Shown here: in pieces, positions 1-7,183 of the stretch
How the letters are laid out: each line of letters opens with the position of its first letter
Position numbering within the stretch: position 1 is the stretch's first letter
Origin: RGDT01 sp046719305
Lineage (GTDB): Bacteria; Planctomycetota; Planctomycetia; Gemmatales; Gemmataceae
Reading direction: 5' to 3'
DNA length: 14,183 bases
Assembly (NCBI GenBank): GCA_046719305.1
Contig: JBDNDE010000106.1
Location: forward strand, 1-14,183
Notes under the pieces: model-generated
Told to the model about the DNA's origin: nothing
Database searches by the model: none
Seen by the model: the letters and a program-made list of their open reading frames with translations, nothing else
Program-made: the position numbers and the translations under genes

Positions 1-789
1 ACAGATCTGGAACTGGCACGAACCAGCACCAATCAGCCACTCTTAATTGTCCGGACGTTGGCTGCTGCCAAAGGGGCAGCGACCGCCCGTGTGGCTGTCT
101 TTGGGGCCGATACCACTCATCGCTGGGTGCGTGACGAGGAATCCAAACGCCGCTTCGAGCGGTTCTGGCAGCAACTGGTGGTGTGGCTCAGTCAGCAAAA
201 GGAATCCGAAGGCGGCGTGTGGGTGCGTCCCGAAGCTCCCTCCCGGCGGTTGGCCGTGGGCAGCGATCTGGAGTTTGCAGTAGGGATCAAAGGCAAAGGA
301 GGGGTCGATTTACTGGGTAGTCTGGAGGCAGAAGTAGTCGACCCGGAGGGCAACCGTTCGCGAGTGGGCCTCCGCCGTAACGAAAACGAGTCACGCGGAG
401 TGTTTCGAGCAACCCGCACCCCGGGTGTTTATCGAATCGAGGTTCAGGGCCAGGCTAAAGAAGCAACTGGAGCGGTCATCCAAGGGCAAGCCAGCGCTCG
501 GGTGCTCGTCTTCAGTGAGAACCGTGAGGCCACCCAAGTGGCGGCGAACCCGACCTTTTTGAAGCAACTAGCTCAGCAAGGCGGGGGCGAGAGTTATCGA
601 CTCGAAGATTTGGCTAGCCTGTTGGAACGGTTGGCGACGCAAACCAACCCGACAGAAACCATCCGGTTTCGGACTGTGCCAGATTGGAAGACTACGGACC
701 GTTCCGCTTTCCTGGCCGGCTATCTGGTTGTATTCTGCGCGGTTGCTTCACTTGAGTGGGCTTTACGAAGAATCTGGGGGTTGGCCTAA
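1..789 (+). CDS. C-terminal part of a planctomycete membrane protein, VWA/glutamine-amidotransferase-like type (5' end outside window)
   Basis: The frame is open from base 1, giving at least 262 residues ending in TAA at 787-789; the true start lies outside the window. The first residues (ending PLLIVRTLAAAKGAATARVAVFGADTTHRW) read like the end of a Rossmann-type beta/alpha domain. They are followed by a helix with RFWQQLVVWLSQQ, a beta-rich region of about 100 residues resembling an Ig-like or bacterial extracytoplasmic domain, and a last hydrophobic helix (AFLAGYLVVFCAVASLEW) before a short basic tail. This arrangement is familiar from large planctomycete inner-membrane proteins annotated as VWA-domain or putative glutamine amidotransferase proteins, often beside BatA/DUF58/MoxR genes. 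That family name is from memory of the pattern and is less certain than the reading frame. The function is unknown. Its stop codon overlaps that of the convergent gene. Confidence 0.8.
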   Translation, partial: TDLELARTSTNQPLLIVRTLAAAKGAATARVAVFGADTTHRWVRDEESKRRFERFWQQLVVWLSQQKESEGGVWVRPEAPSRRLAVGSDLEFAVGIKGKGGVDLLGSLEAEVVDPEGNRSRVGLRRNENESRGVFRATRTPGVYRIEVQGQAKEATGAVIQGQASARVLVFSENREATQVAANPTFLKQLAQQGGGESYRLEDLASLLERLATQTNPTETIRFRTVPDWKTTDRSAFLAGYLVVFCAVASLEWALRRIWGLA

Positions 790-2270
790 GAGCGGTCTTC
801 GCTGCCTTGGGATGCTTCCTCCTTCTGGGACTTTTTCTTTCGAGACGTTGAAGCACGCTTGGGTTTGGCGCTTGTCGTGGAGTCGGCGTTTGTGGTTGTC
901 TTTTTGCGTGTCGCGGTACGTTTTGTTTTGGTGGCAGGCTTGGACGGTTCAGATTCAGGCGTTGCTAACGGCTCCGGAGCGGTTTGGGGGGCTGGAACGG
1001 GATTTGGTTCCTCGAAGATTCCTTGGGCAAAGGATTGCTCGGTTTGGTTGACCGGCACAGGGAGGGGTGGTTCACTCGGTTCGGCTCCAGCTAAGCCGTG
1101 GACCGGTTCCAGATCGACCTGTGGTGCGTTCTCATCCTCTTCCTGAAGCTCAGCATCGGCAACCTCGACGGTCAGTTCTTGCACCGGAGCAGAGGAGGCA
1201 GGGGGCAACGACGGGGCCGCAGAGGAGCCGGCCAGAGCCGCGGCAGCGTGCTGACCGTTGCTAGCTCCTCCCCCACCGCGACGGCGACGACGGCGAGATT
1301 TCTTGCGAGGCGGCATCGGCTGACCATCGGTCGAGACTAGAGCAGCCCCAGCAGGCGTCGAATCGGGAGAGGGCGGGCGTGACGCAGGGAATAGATTCGG
1401 ATCGACTCGGACTCCCAAGGGGGAAGGAACCACCACAACCGGTGCGATTTCCGGGCTTGTTTCGCTGGAAGCAGCCGCAGGAGCCGTACCCGCCGGTGGA
1501 GGTGGAGCATCGTGCATTTCGGCACCGAAGCGGGTGACGACATAGGTGCGACTGCGTTTATCCGTCTCCAGAGTCAACAGCCCCTGATGAGCAGCATCCT
1601 CTAAAAGCTCACTGAAGGTGCGATAGCCGTGGTACGATTCGTTAAAGGAGGGTTTTTTGCGTTTGATGGTGTCTTTGATCATCGAGGACCACAGGACATC
1701 TTTGTTTTCGCGGCGGAGGGCTTGAAGGGCATCCATCAGCATGGCGAAGGCTTTGCGTTTGGCCTCGGGGACATCGAGAACGATTTCGGTTTCGAGGATT
1801 GGTTCGCGACCAAGGTCTTCGTAATAGATGAATTCATCGCAATTATCACGAAGCAGATCAGAAGTTGACTCTTGCATACCTAGACCGATCACATGCTTAC
1901 CAAGCTCTTTGAGTTTACTTACTAAAGGAGAGAAGTCACTATCACCTGAGACAATGACAAAGGTATTGATGTGATCTTTCGAGTAGGCCAAATCCATGGC
2001 ATCGACTACCAAACGAATGTCGGCTGAATTCTTGCCAGTGACGGCTCGACGGGGAATCTCGATCAACTCGATAGCGGCCTCGTGTAAAGCCTGGGTGAAG
2101 TAGGAAAAGCGATTCCAGTCGGCGTAAGCCTTCTTGACGACGATTTTGCCCTTTTCGACCAGCCGTTCGAGAACGCGGCTAATATCGAATCGATCTCGAC
2201 GGCTTTGAAAGCCCAGAGCCAGGTTTTCAAAGTCGATGAAGACGGCGAGTGAACGATCCCCTTCTTTCAC
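786..2270 (-). CDS. NYN-domain (PIN-like) and OST-HTH/LOTUS domain protein with basic low-complexity C-terminus
   Basis: This is a 494-residue protein. Residues 7-150 form a NYN (DUF88/LabA-like) domain of the PIN-nuclease superfamily: AVFIDFENL (D13, N16), D84 in NSADIR, and SGDSDFSPLV (D110, D112) place the expected acidic metal-binding residues. Residues 170-247 resemble an OST-HTH/LOTUS RNA-binding winged helix (WSSMIKDTIKRKKPSF, YRTFSELLEDA). The remaining half is low-complexity: Pro/Ala/Glu-rich, with an RKKSRRRRRRGGGG stretch at about 322-335 and a Lys/Thr/Ser-rich tail typical of nucleic-acid-binding extensions. The inferred role is a cytoplasmic RNase or RNA-binding factor. GTG at 2270 is preferred because GAGG lies six bases upstream; a TTG at 2291 would add seven residues but has no clear ribosome binding site. 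The gene is convergent with its left neighbour and stands alone. Confidence 0.88.
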   Translation of the reverse strand: MKEGDRSLAVFIDFENLALGFQSRRDRFDISRVLERLVEKGKIVVKKAYADWNRFSYFTQALHEAAIELIEIPRRAVTGKNSADIRLVVDAMDLAYSKDHINTFVIVSGDSDFSPLVSKLKELGKHVIGLGMQESTSDLLRDNCDEFIYYEDLGREPILETEIVLDVPEAKRKAFAMLMDALQALRRENKDVLWSSMIKDTIKRKKPSFNESYHGYRTFSELLEDAAHQGLLTLETDKRSRTYVVTRFGAEMHDAPPPPAGTAPAAASSETSPEIAPVVVVPSPLGVRVDPNLFPASRPPSPDSTPAGAALVSTDGQPMPPRKKSRRRRRRGGGGASNGQHAAAALAGSSAAPSLPPASSAPVQELTVEVADAELQEEDENAPQVDLEPVHGLAGAEPSEPPLPVPVNQTEQSFAQGIFEEPNPVPAPQTAPEPLATPESEPSKPATKTKRTATRKKTTTNADSTTSAKPKRASTSRKKKSQKEEASQGSEDRS

Positions 2271-2377
2271 GGATAGCCTCGCTAGAAACAAAGACGCGGG
2301 GTGAAAGGACCGCTGTAGTTTAACGCTCCGAGCGAGCAGAGAAAAGGGAGAAGACAGACAGGCCAGGTGCTGAAGGC

Positions 2378-2415
2378 AGGAAAAGAAAGCGGCTTCCGAA
2401 CAATCGTCGGAAGCC
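2378..2415 (-). terminator. Rho-independent terminator downstream of the interrupted helical-protein gene
   Basis: A perfect 9-bp inverted repeat (GGCTTCCGA at 2391-2399, TCGGAAGCC at 2407-2415) with a 7-base loop lies about 40 bases beyond the stop at 2456. Read on the minus strand, the stem is followed by GCTTTCTTTTCC, a T-rich tract. The position and structure fit an intrinsic terminator that separates this gene from the NYN gene. Confidence 0.7.
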
Positions 2416-2455
2416 TCGCGATTCCAAAGAAAACGGTTAGGAGGTCATGGCCGAC

Positions 2456-3184
2456 TTAGAAGTCGTCTTTCTTTTCCTTGCCCTTGCCTTTGCCCTTCTC
2501 TTTGCCGAAGCCGCCTTTGTCCTTGCCAAAGCCAGGGAATTCCATCTTAAGTTCAAAGGCTTCGCCCTTGGCTTCTTCGAGGGCCTTTTTCTGGTCTTCG
2601 GACATGGTCTTCATGACGGTCTCCCAGCCTTCGGTGTTCAGTTCGTTTATTTTCTTGAACATCTCGCGCATTTTGCGGAAGTCGCCTTTAGCGTCGTCTT
2701 GCAGTTCCTTGGTATCCTTGGCAATGTTATCAATAGTTTCCTTGATGGTATCTTTTTGCTTGGTCGTCAAGGACAAGGCCTTGGCAATCTCTTCGTTTTG
2801 GAAGATCGTTAGGTCCTTGCTCTTGAGCGCCTGCTGCAGCTGGATCTGGCTCAGCCGCTTGAGCTGATCTTTGGTCAGGCCTTCGCGGACCTTCTTCAGT
2901 CCGTCGGTCATCTCGGTCTGGGCCTTTTTCATGATCTCGGCAGCCTTCTCGCGGTCCTCGCGGAACAGGGGGAAGGCTTCCTTCATGGCTTCGCGTTGCT
3001 TGGCGGTGAGTTCTTAGACCTGTTTGGTCTGTTCTTCAGTGAACTTCAGTTCCTTTTGCACGCTCTTGTTGGTCAACAGCATGTCGCCCGACATCATGCC
3101 ACGGCCCATGCCCGGGCCAAACTGTGCGACGGCCGGCAGTACCAAGCCGATCATCAAAGCGAGGGTCAACAGCAACTTACGCAT
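2456..3184 (-). pseudogene. Secreted helical LTxxQ-like protein gene interrupted by an in-frame TAA at codon 57
   Basis: Reading from ATG 3184 (AGGAG nine bases upstream) gives a signal peptide (MRKLLLTLALMIGLVLPAVA), then mature sequence through KFTEEQTKQV, then TAA at 3014-3016. The same frame continues without a shift for a further 185 codons to TAA at 2456. The downstream part is rich in Lys and Glu and predicted helical. It contains recurring LTxxQ-like motifs (LTKDQ, LTTKQ), recalling CpxP/Spy-type periplasmic proteins, and ends in a Gly/Lys-rich tail with GKEKGKGKGKEKK. Sequence style is continuous across the stop, so this looks like one gene with a nonsense change; AAA, CAA or GAA to TAA would need only one base. 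An internal ATG at 2986 could give a 176-residue product, but it has no Shine-Dalgarno sequence and no export signal. Recent pseudogenisation or a sequence error are both possible. Confidence 0.75.
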
Positions 3185-3265
3185 CGTCAGCATCTCCTAG
3201 GGCTGTCAGGAATTCCGCGCGGGTTGAGAAGAGAATAGCGAGCGCCCGCTTAACGGACCTAGAGG

Positions 3266-3295
3266 ATAATAACCCTACCCTGGGGGGTTTGTCTC
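3266..3295 (-). promoter_or_regulatory. Candidate sigma70-like promoter for the gene starting at 3184
   Basis: On the minus strand, GAGACA (3290-3295, four of six matches to TTGACA) is followed after 18 bases by TATTAT (3266-3271, five of six matches to TATAAT). This would start transcription near 3259 and leave a leader of about 75 bases before ATG 3184. It is a pattern match only, and planctomycete promoter consensus is poorly defined. Confidence 0.35.
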
Positions 3296-3355
3296 GCCCA
3301 AAATCACTAGGCTGGCCATTTCTCACCGGCCTCTCATCAGCTTCTCGTCGCCCTC

Positions 3356-4180
3356 TCATTTCGAGGCCGGTCGGATGATCCGCGGTGTGGATTTTTCCCC
3401 GAATTTGTCCTGAATCAGGTCATCGCGTTGCTTGAGAATTGGCACGATCTTCCAGTCTTTGGGGACAATCGGCTTATCAAAATACTTCGGGTCCAGGTTC
3501 ACATTAGCACCACTGTTGGGCATATCCCACAGGGTGGTATTGCCGTTGGGCTGCTCCAACCACACCTGACGAGGCAGCATCGTTTTGATGGTCAGCACCA
3601 GACGTGCCCGCACAAACTCTGCCTTGTCGGCCGGCTCTTTGGGCAGCACGTCGATGTAGAGGTAATCTTTATCCTCTTTAAACAAGGTCAGGTGGAAGCG
3701 TTTCTTGGCCACGTCGGCTTTCATGCCGAACATCAACCCCAAGGAGGCGTTATCGGACAATTCGCCGATCTTATTTTTGGGCATTTCATGCTGCTCGATG
3801 ATCTTGCGAACCGGTAGATAGTTATAGACGTAAGTACCGGTGCAGACGATTTTTTCGGCAATCTCTTTGCTGCCTTTGACCTTGAGTTCGAGAATCGCTT
3901 TATTAAGCGTGGTGGCACCGGTGCCGGCTTTCATGTAGGCGGCCCAGCCTTCATACTGGGTAGATTTTTTTAAGATGGTGTCGGTATCGACGCGGTTAAG
4001 AACCGTCGAGAGCGATTTGACCTCGGCCATCTTTTTTTCCCACATGACCAGGTACATATCGAGGCGGCGTTCGTCGTTAGTGAGTTGTTCGGGGGTTTTC
4101 TTGGCGACCACTGGCGGCTGTTGCGCGGACAGCGTCGCGACTGTGAGAACAAGCACCGTCAGGATCAACAGACCACGCAT
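3356..4180 (-). CDS. Secreted planctomycete protein, TIGR03009-like
   Basis: This is a 274-residue protein. An N-terminal signal peptide (MRGLLILTVLVLTVATLSA, likely cut before QQPP) is followed by a mature region with LTNDERRLDMYLVMWEKKMAEV, a central beta-rich part with YVYNYLPVRKIIEQHEMP, then LGLMFGMKADVAKKRFHLTLFKEDKDYLYIDVLP. The closing segment, VRARLVLTIKTMLPRQVWLEQPNGN, resembles the strands of LolA/outer-membrane-lipoprotein-sorting folds. The pattern matches the planctomycete-specific TIGR03009 domain, whose function is unknown; the LolA-like fold is an inference. ATG 4180 is chosen because GGAGG lies nine bases upstream and the signal peptide begins there; an upstream extension of the frame to 4459 lacks both. 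The gene appears monocistronic, with repeat elements in its upstream region. Confidence 0.85.
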   Translation of the reverse strand: MRGLLILTVLVLTVATLSAQQPPVVAKKTPEQLTNDERRLDMYLVMWEKKMAEVKSLSTVLNRVDTDTILKKSTQYEGWAAYMKAGTGATTLNKAILELKVKGSKEIAEKIVCTGTYVYNYLPVRKIIEQHEMPKNKIGELSDNASLGLMFGMKADVAKKRFHLTLFKEDKDYLYIDVLPKEPADKAEFVRARLVLTIKTMLPRQVWLEQPNGNTTLWDMPNSGANVNLDPKYFDKPIVPKDWKIVPILKQRDDLIQDKFGEKSTPRIIRPASK

Positions 4181-4210
4181 TGGGGGAATCCTCCATTTCG
4201 GTCGGGGGGG

Positions 4211-4236
4211 CCAACTATCTTGGCCAACTGTCTTGG
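4211..4236. repeat. Two tandem 13-bp repeats (CCAACTRTCTTGG) upstream of the TIGR03009-like gene
   Basis: CCAACTATCTTGG (4211-4223) and CCAACTGTCTTGG (4224-4236) are adjacent copies differing at one base. Each copy has CCAA/TTGG ends and so is partly palindromic. They lie 31-56 bases upstream of ATG 4180, where an operator or promoter-proximal regulator site could sit. There is no direct evidence for a binding protein. Confidence 0.5.
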
Positions 4237-4268
4237 CTATATCATGTCCCTTCGTGGTGGGAAAGGCC

Positions 4269-4383
4269 GAACCACTGAGGCAGGGAACCATTTTCCTTGC
4301 CATTAAAATCGCCTGAAAGGCAGAACGGGCCACGCGATTGGGAACTGAACTACTCAGGCCGTGTACCATTTTCCCTTGCCATT
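4269..4383. repeat. Imperfect direct repeat, two copies 78 bases apart
   Basis: The copies at 4269-4304 and 4347-4383 align over 37 columns with five mismatches and one gap. They share a core of ACCATTTTCC, an optional C, then TTGCCATT. Weaker similarity continues about 20 bases beyond each copy (TCGC...CTG...GCAG), so the original duplication may have been longer. The repeat lies between the glycosyltransferase gene and the TIGR03009-like gene and encodes nothing recognisable. Confidence 0.55.
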
Positions 4384-4431
4384 GGTCGCGTCTGGAGTTG
4401 CAGCGGAGCGAAGAAGACCGGGGCAGAGAAG

Positions 4432-4468
4432 AAAAAAACCGTTTGGAGTGAGGATACACCTATCACGG
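4432..4468 (-). terminator. Possible Rho-independent terminator after the glycosyltransferase gene
   Basis: Just downstream of the glycosyltransferase stop (4473), the minus strand reads CCGT, an inner bulged stem (GTG..AGG / CCT.CAC), then ACGG followed immediately by TTTTTTTCTTCTC. The T-run is convincing but the stem is short and imperfect. Confidence 0.4.
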
Positions 4469-4472
4469 GGTT

Positions 4473-5591
4473 TCAAGCGACCGCTCTCCGAGACGCGACT
4501 GGACGTAGGAGAGTATCGAGATAACCAAAAAGCCCAGCTTCGTAACGTGCTTGGGCGAACTGCAACGCTTGTCGGCGGCAGGCTTGGGGATCGTAGACCT
4601 CGCGCTCGAAGGTTTCGATCGCCTCTGCCAAACAATCGACCGTCTGCTCGGCAAACAACCTTCCTGTCACGCCGTGCCGCACTGTCTCGGTGGCACCACC
4701 GCGGCCAAAGGCAATCACTGGGGTACCACAGGCGTTGGCCTCCACGGGTACGATGCCGAAATCTTCCTCACCGGGAAACAACAGTGCCCGACAACGCCGA
4801 AGGTAATCCCGGATAACCTCGTCGGGCTGCCAACCAAGAAAGGTGATGGTGTCGCCGGTCTGTGCCTTGAGACGGGCTTCGTCCTGGCCGGTCCCGATGA
4901 TCACGAGATGCCGCCTTAGCCGCCGACAGGCTTCGATGGCCAAGTCCAGCCGTTTGTACGGGGCGAAGGCCGATACGACGAGAAAGAACGGTTCGCGGCG
5001 TACAGGCTGGGCAGCAGGGGTATAAAACTCCGTATCCACCGGGGGGTAGATGACCACACTGTCCCGGTTGTAACATTCGCGGATACGTTGCTGCACAGTC
5101 TGGCTGATAGCGATGAAGTGATGCACTCGTTGTGCGGTGCGGCGGTCCCAGTCACGCAGGGCGTCCAAGACCCGGTCAATCATCCAGGCTTTGATCCCAT
5201 GCATGCGTCCAGAAAAGTATGCCGACCGCATGTGCCAGACATAACGCATCGGTGTGAAACAGTAGCACACATGTAACGCGGGTCCCGGCCGCGCCGCCTT
5301 GACCACACAATGGCTGAAGCTGAGCATCAGGTCGCTTTCAGCCAACGACATAGAAGCAAGAGCGGACGGCATCAGCGGTAACAGATAGCGGTACTGGCAA
5401 TGGGCACCGGGCAGGACGTTCAAAAAGCTGGTGCGTGGCCTGAGCGCTTCGATGACCGGGCTGACGCTGCCTTTTTTGTGCAACAACGTGTACAGCCGAG
5501 CCTGAGGCCAACGCCGGGCCGCGGCTTCGAGGCACTTTTCCCCGCCGCGCATCCCGGTAAGCCAATCGTGCAAGAGCGTGACGCGAACCAT
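4473..5591 (-). CDS. Glycosyltransferase family 4 (GT-B fold), WbaZ-like
   Basis: This is a 372-residue protein with the two-domain layout of GT4 retaining glycosyltransferases. The N-terminal acceptor domain begins VRVTLLHDWLTGMRGGEKCLE, with the glycine-rich turn after the first strand, and includes CYCFTPMRYVWHMRSAYF near residues 110-127, a stretch typical of WbaZ-like mannosyltransferases. The C-terminal nucleotide-sugar domain contains APYKRLD (K213), VIIGTGQDE, TFLGW, and the EX7E signature EDFGIVPVE (E276, E284), followed by ACGTPVIAFGRGGATETV. It has no signal peptide or membrane span, so it probably acts at the cytoplasmic face on polysaccharide or lipid-linked glycan; donor and acceptor are not predictable. 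ATG 5591 has GGAGG ten bases upstream. A TTG nine bases earlier sits almost on the ribosome binding site and is rejected. Confidence 0.92.
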   Translation of the reverse strand: MVRVTLLHDWLTGMRGGEKCLEAAARRWPQARLYTLLHKKGSVSPVIEALRPRTSFLNVLPGAHCQYRYLLPLMPSALASMSLAESDLMLSFSHCVVKAARPGPALHVCYCFTPMRYVWHMRSAYFSGRMHGIKAWMIDRVLDALRDWDRRTAQRVHHFIAISQTVQQRIRECYNRDSVVIYPPVDTEFYTPAAQPVRREPFFLVVSAFAPYKRLDLAIEACRRLRRHLVIIGTGQDEARLKAQTGDTITFLGWQPDEVIRDYLRRCRALLFPGEEDFGIVPVEANACGTPVIAFGRGGATETVRHGVTGRLFAEQTVDCLAEAIETFEREVYDPQACRRQALQFAQARYEAGLFGYLDTLLRPVASRRAVA

Positions 5592-5683
5592 CCGTGGCAA
5601 ACCTCCCCCACCATTTGACTGATCACCCTAAAGCAACAACCGCTAGCCGGTCAAGAGGGGCTTGGCCTTCGCGGGCAAACGCT

Positions 5684-6112
5684 TCACGGTTCTTGGTGGG
5701 GCTGGCCCTGATTCCATTCCAAATCGAGCGTGTTGTTGCCGGCTGGCAACTCTTTCTCGTAACGCACCGTCCATTTGCGTACTCGCTCTTCGTTGGCTCG
5801 CAGCGCTTCGCCCTTCTCGCCGCTGGGTAGCGGTTTGCCGTTGGGCAGCGTGTATCGGCTCACGAGAATCCGATATTTGCCAGCAGGCATGCCACTGCCT
5901 GAGGGATAATCGAGCCAGAAACGGCCATCGGCACCAGACTTGCCATGGACGGTTTGATTGCTTCCCTCTAAGAGGAAGGATAACTCGGCAGCCTCGACAG
6001 GTTGGCCATTGAGAGTGACGGTGCCCCAGACGCGAGCCGAGGGAGGGCTACATCCCCCCGAGGCAACCCAACCAAGAAACATCCCTACGAGCAAAAAATA
6101 TCTCATCCGCAT
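5684..6112 (-). CDS. Small lipoprotein with carboxypeptidase-regulatory-like beta domain
   Basis: This is a 142-residue protein. The N-terminus (MRMRYFLLVGMFLGWVASGGC) is a type II signal peptide with C21 as the likely lipidated cysteine; the lipobox ASGGC is slightly atypical. The mature part, VWGTVTLNGQPVEAAELSFLL, then GKSGADGRFWLDYPSGSGMPAGKYRILVSRY, has the GxVTLNGxPV and GxF features of transthyretin/CarboxypepD-reg-like beta-sandwiches common in planctomycete lipoproteins. It starts three bases after the stop of the DUF1559 gene, so the two are almost certainly co-transcribed and perhaps translationally coupled. Proteins of this kind very commonly follow DUF1559 genes in this phylum; the joint role is unknown. 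Confidence 0.85.
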   Translation of the reverse strand: MRMRYFLLVGMFLGWVASGGCSPPSARVWGTVTLNGQPVEAAELSFLLEGSNQTVHGKSGADGRFWLDYPSGSGMPAGKYRILVSRYTLPNGKPLPSGEKGEALRANEERVRKWTVRYEKELPAGNNTLDLEWNQGQPHQEP

Positions 6113-6115
6113 TTC

Positions 6116-6976
6116 TCAGAAGTCGTTATTCAACACCTGTCCATCGTCAATGCGGTTGAGCCGTTGGAAGGTGACTTGACTGACCGTAAAGCGAATGAAG
6201 CGGACCGAGCCGTCGGCCATGCACCCCTTGAAGCCGCCAGTGTGGGAGCCGCCGAACATGCCGTCGGGAGCATTGTCTGGAATGCTCGCATCGCGAATAT
6301 CCGGGGCCGGCGGCACGTTGCCATGACGTACTACATCATCGGCCCAGCCGCTGTTGTAGGCGCTCTCGTTGTCGCCACAGCAGCCACCGCTCTCGATGTA
6401 GGACAAGTGAATACGCGACTCGCCGATCATCAAGGTATTCGACGTGCCATCGGTAATCATCGCGATCCTAACGCTTCGGCCGAGATTGTTGCGTTGGGCG
6501 ACGCCATTTTCTGCGGTGCCCCGGCTGGCAGCGTAATCACACTTAGCAAGATTTTTGTACAACCGCAGGCTGCGCCGGGTCGGGCAATAGTAGGTGCGGA
6601 CAATCTGGCGGTTGAGGGTGCTCCAATTAGTGCCGCTTCCGGGCTGCACCAGGCGAAAGACGGCGTCCTGCTCTAGGTATGGCAGGATGTGATACGTCCA
6701 GTTGAGATGGCTGACGAAACCGGGTTGGGCATTACAGCAGTAGTTGACGAGATCCGGCCCATTGTCGCCCGCAGTAGGGAACTGTCCCTGGGTATCGTGA
6801 AAGGAATGCCAGGCGATGCCGAGTTGTTTGAGGTTGTTGCTGCACTGCATCCGAGCCGCTGCTTCGCGCACTTTTTGGACGGCCGGCAATAACAACCCAA
6901 TGAGGATTGCGATGATGGCGATGACGACTAGCAGTTCGATAAGCGTAAACGCCCGCACACGCTTGATGGTTGACAT
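6116..6976 (-). CDS. DUF1559 domain protein with type IV prepilin-like N-terminus
   Basis: This is a 286-residue protein. The N-terminus has a prepilin cleavage/methylation motif (RAFTLIELLVV, cut expected between A9 and F10, E14 at mature position 5) followed by a hydrophobic helix to about residue 32 and VREAAARMQCSNNLKQLGIA, the start of DUF1559. The body includes LPYLEQDAVF, TYYCPTRR and ITDGTSNTLMIGES, and ends with the H-X9-DG signature (HTGGFKGCMADG) typical of planctomycete DUF1559 proteins. Such proteins are thought to be exported and assembled through a type-II-secretion/type-IV-pilus-like route, but no cellular role is established. The family is hugely expanded in this phylum. ATG 6976 has GAGGG four bases upstream. 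It is the first gene of a pair with the downstream lipoprotein. Confidence 0.95.
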   Translation of the reverse strand: MSTIKRVRAFTLIELLVVIAIIAILIGLLLPAVQKVREAAARMQCSNNLKQLGIAWHSFHDTQGQFPTAGDNGPDLVNYCCNAQPGFVSHLNWTYHILPYLEQDAVFRLVQPGSGTNWSTLNRQIVRTYYCPTRRSLRLYKNLAKCDYAASRGTAENGVAQRNNLGRSVRIAMITDGTSNTLMIGESRIHLSYIESGGCCGDNESAYNSGWADDVVRHGNVPPAPDIRDASIPDNAPDGMFGGSHTGGFKGCMADGSVRFIRFTVSQVTFQRLNRIDDGQVLNNDF

Positions 6977-7051
6977 AGAACCCTCACAAGATTACAGAGA
7001 GGGGGAAGAGAAGAAAAGATTAAAATTAAGCTACCCATCTGCTCAGTTTCA

Positions 7052-7083
7052 GGCAAGAAAAATCTTAAACGATATTTTCTGCC
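7052..7083. promoter_or_regulatory. Imperfect dyad in the AT-rich divergent intergenic region
   Basis: GGCAAGAAAAATC (7052-7064) and GATATTTTCTGCC (7071-7083) form inverted arms around TTAAAC, pairing nearly completely if one base is bulged on each side. The site lies between the DUF1559 start (6976) and the sulfatase-like start (7184), in a stretch clearly richer in A and T than the flanking genes. It could be an operator or only promoter-associated AT-rich sequence. Confidence 0.3.
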
Positions 7084-7183
7084 TCGCCTTGTTTCCGGTT
7101 CCGGTCTTGTGACCTCTCCACTCCGCCGCTACCATCCACACACCGCTTGGACGGAGCCTCAATGATCCGGAGCATCTGGCCTC

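Noticed and set aside
3177..3359. 60-codon minus-strand open frame in the gap before the interrupted gene
   Set aside because: It overlaps the start of the signal-peptide gene in another frame, crosses the candidate promoter, and has no ribosome binding site or similarity to known proteins.
4181..4459. Upstream extension of the TIGR03009-like protein to 4459
   Set aside because: The extension crosses the imperfect repeats and has no signal-peptide character, whereas ATG 4180 has a good ribosome binding site directly followed by a signal peptide.
4361..4816. 151-codon plus-strand open frame across the end of the glycosyltransferase gene
   Set aside because: It overlaps the conserved C-terminal domain of the glycosyltransferase on the other strand and is Arg-rich without domain features.
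6002..6676. 224-codon plus-strand open frame opposite the DUF1559 gene
   Set aside because: The opposite strand encodes an unmistakable DUF1559 protein with a prepilin motif and H-X9-DG signature. The plus-strand frame has no ribosome binding site and no recognisable domain.
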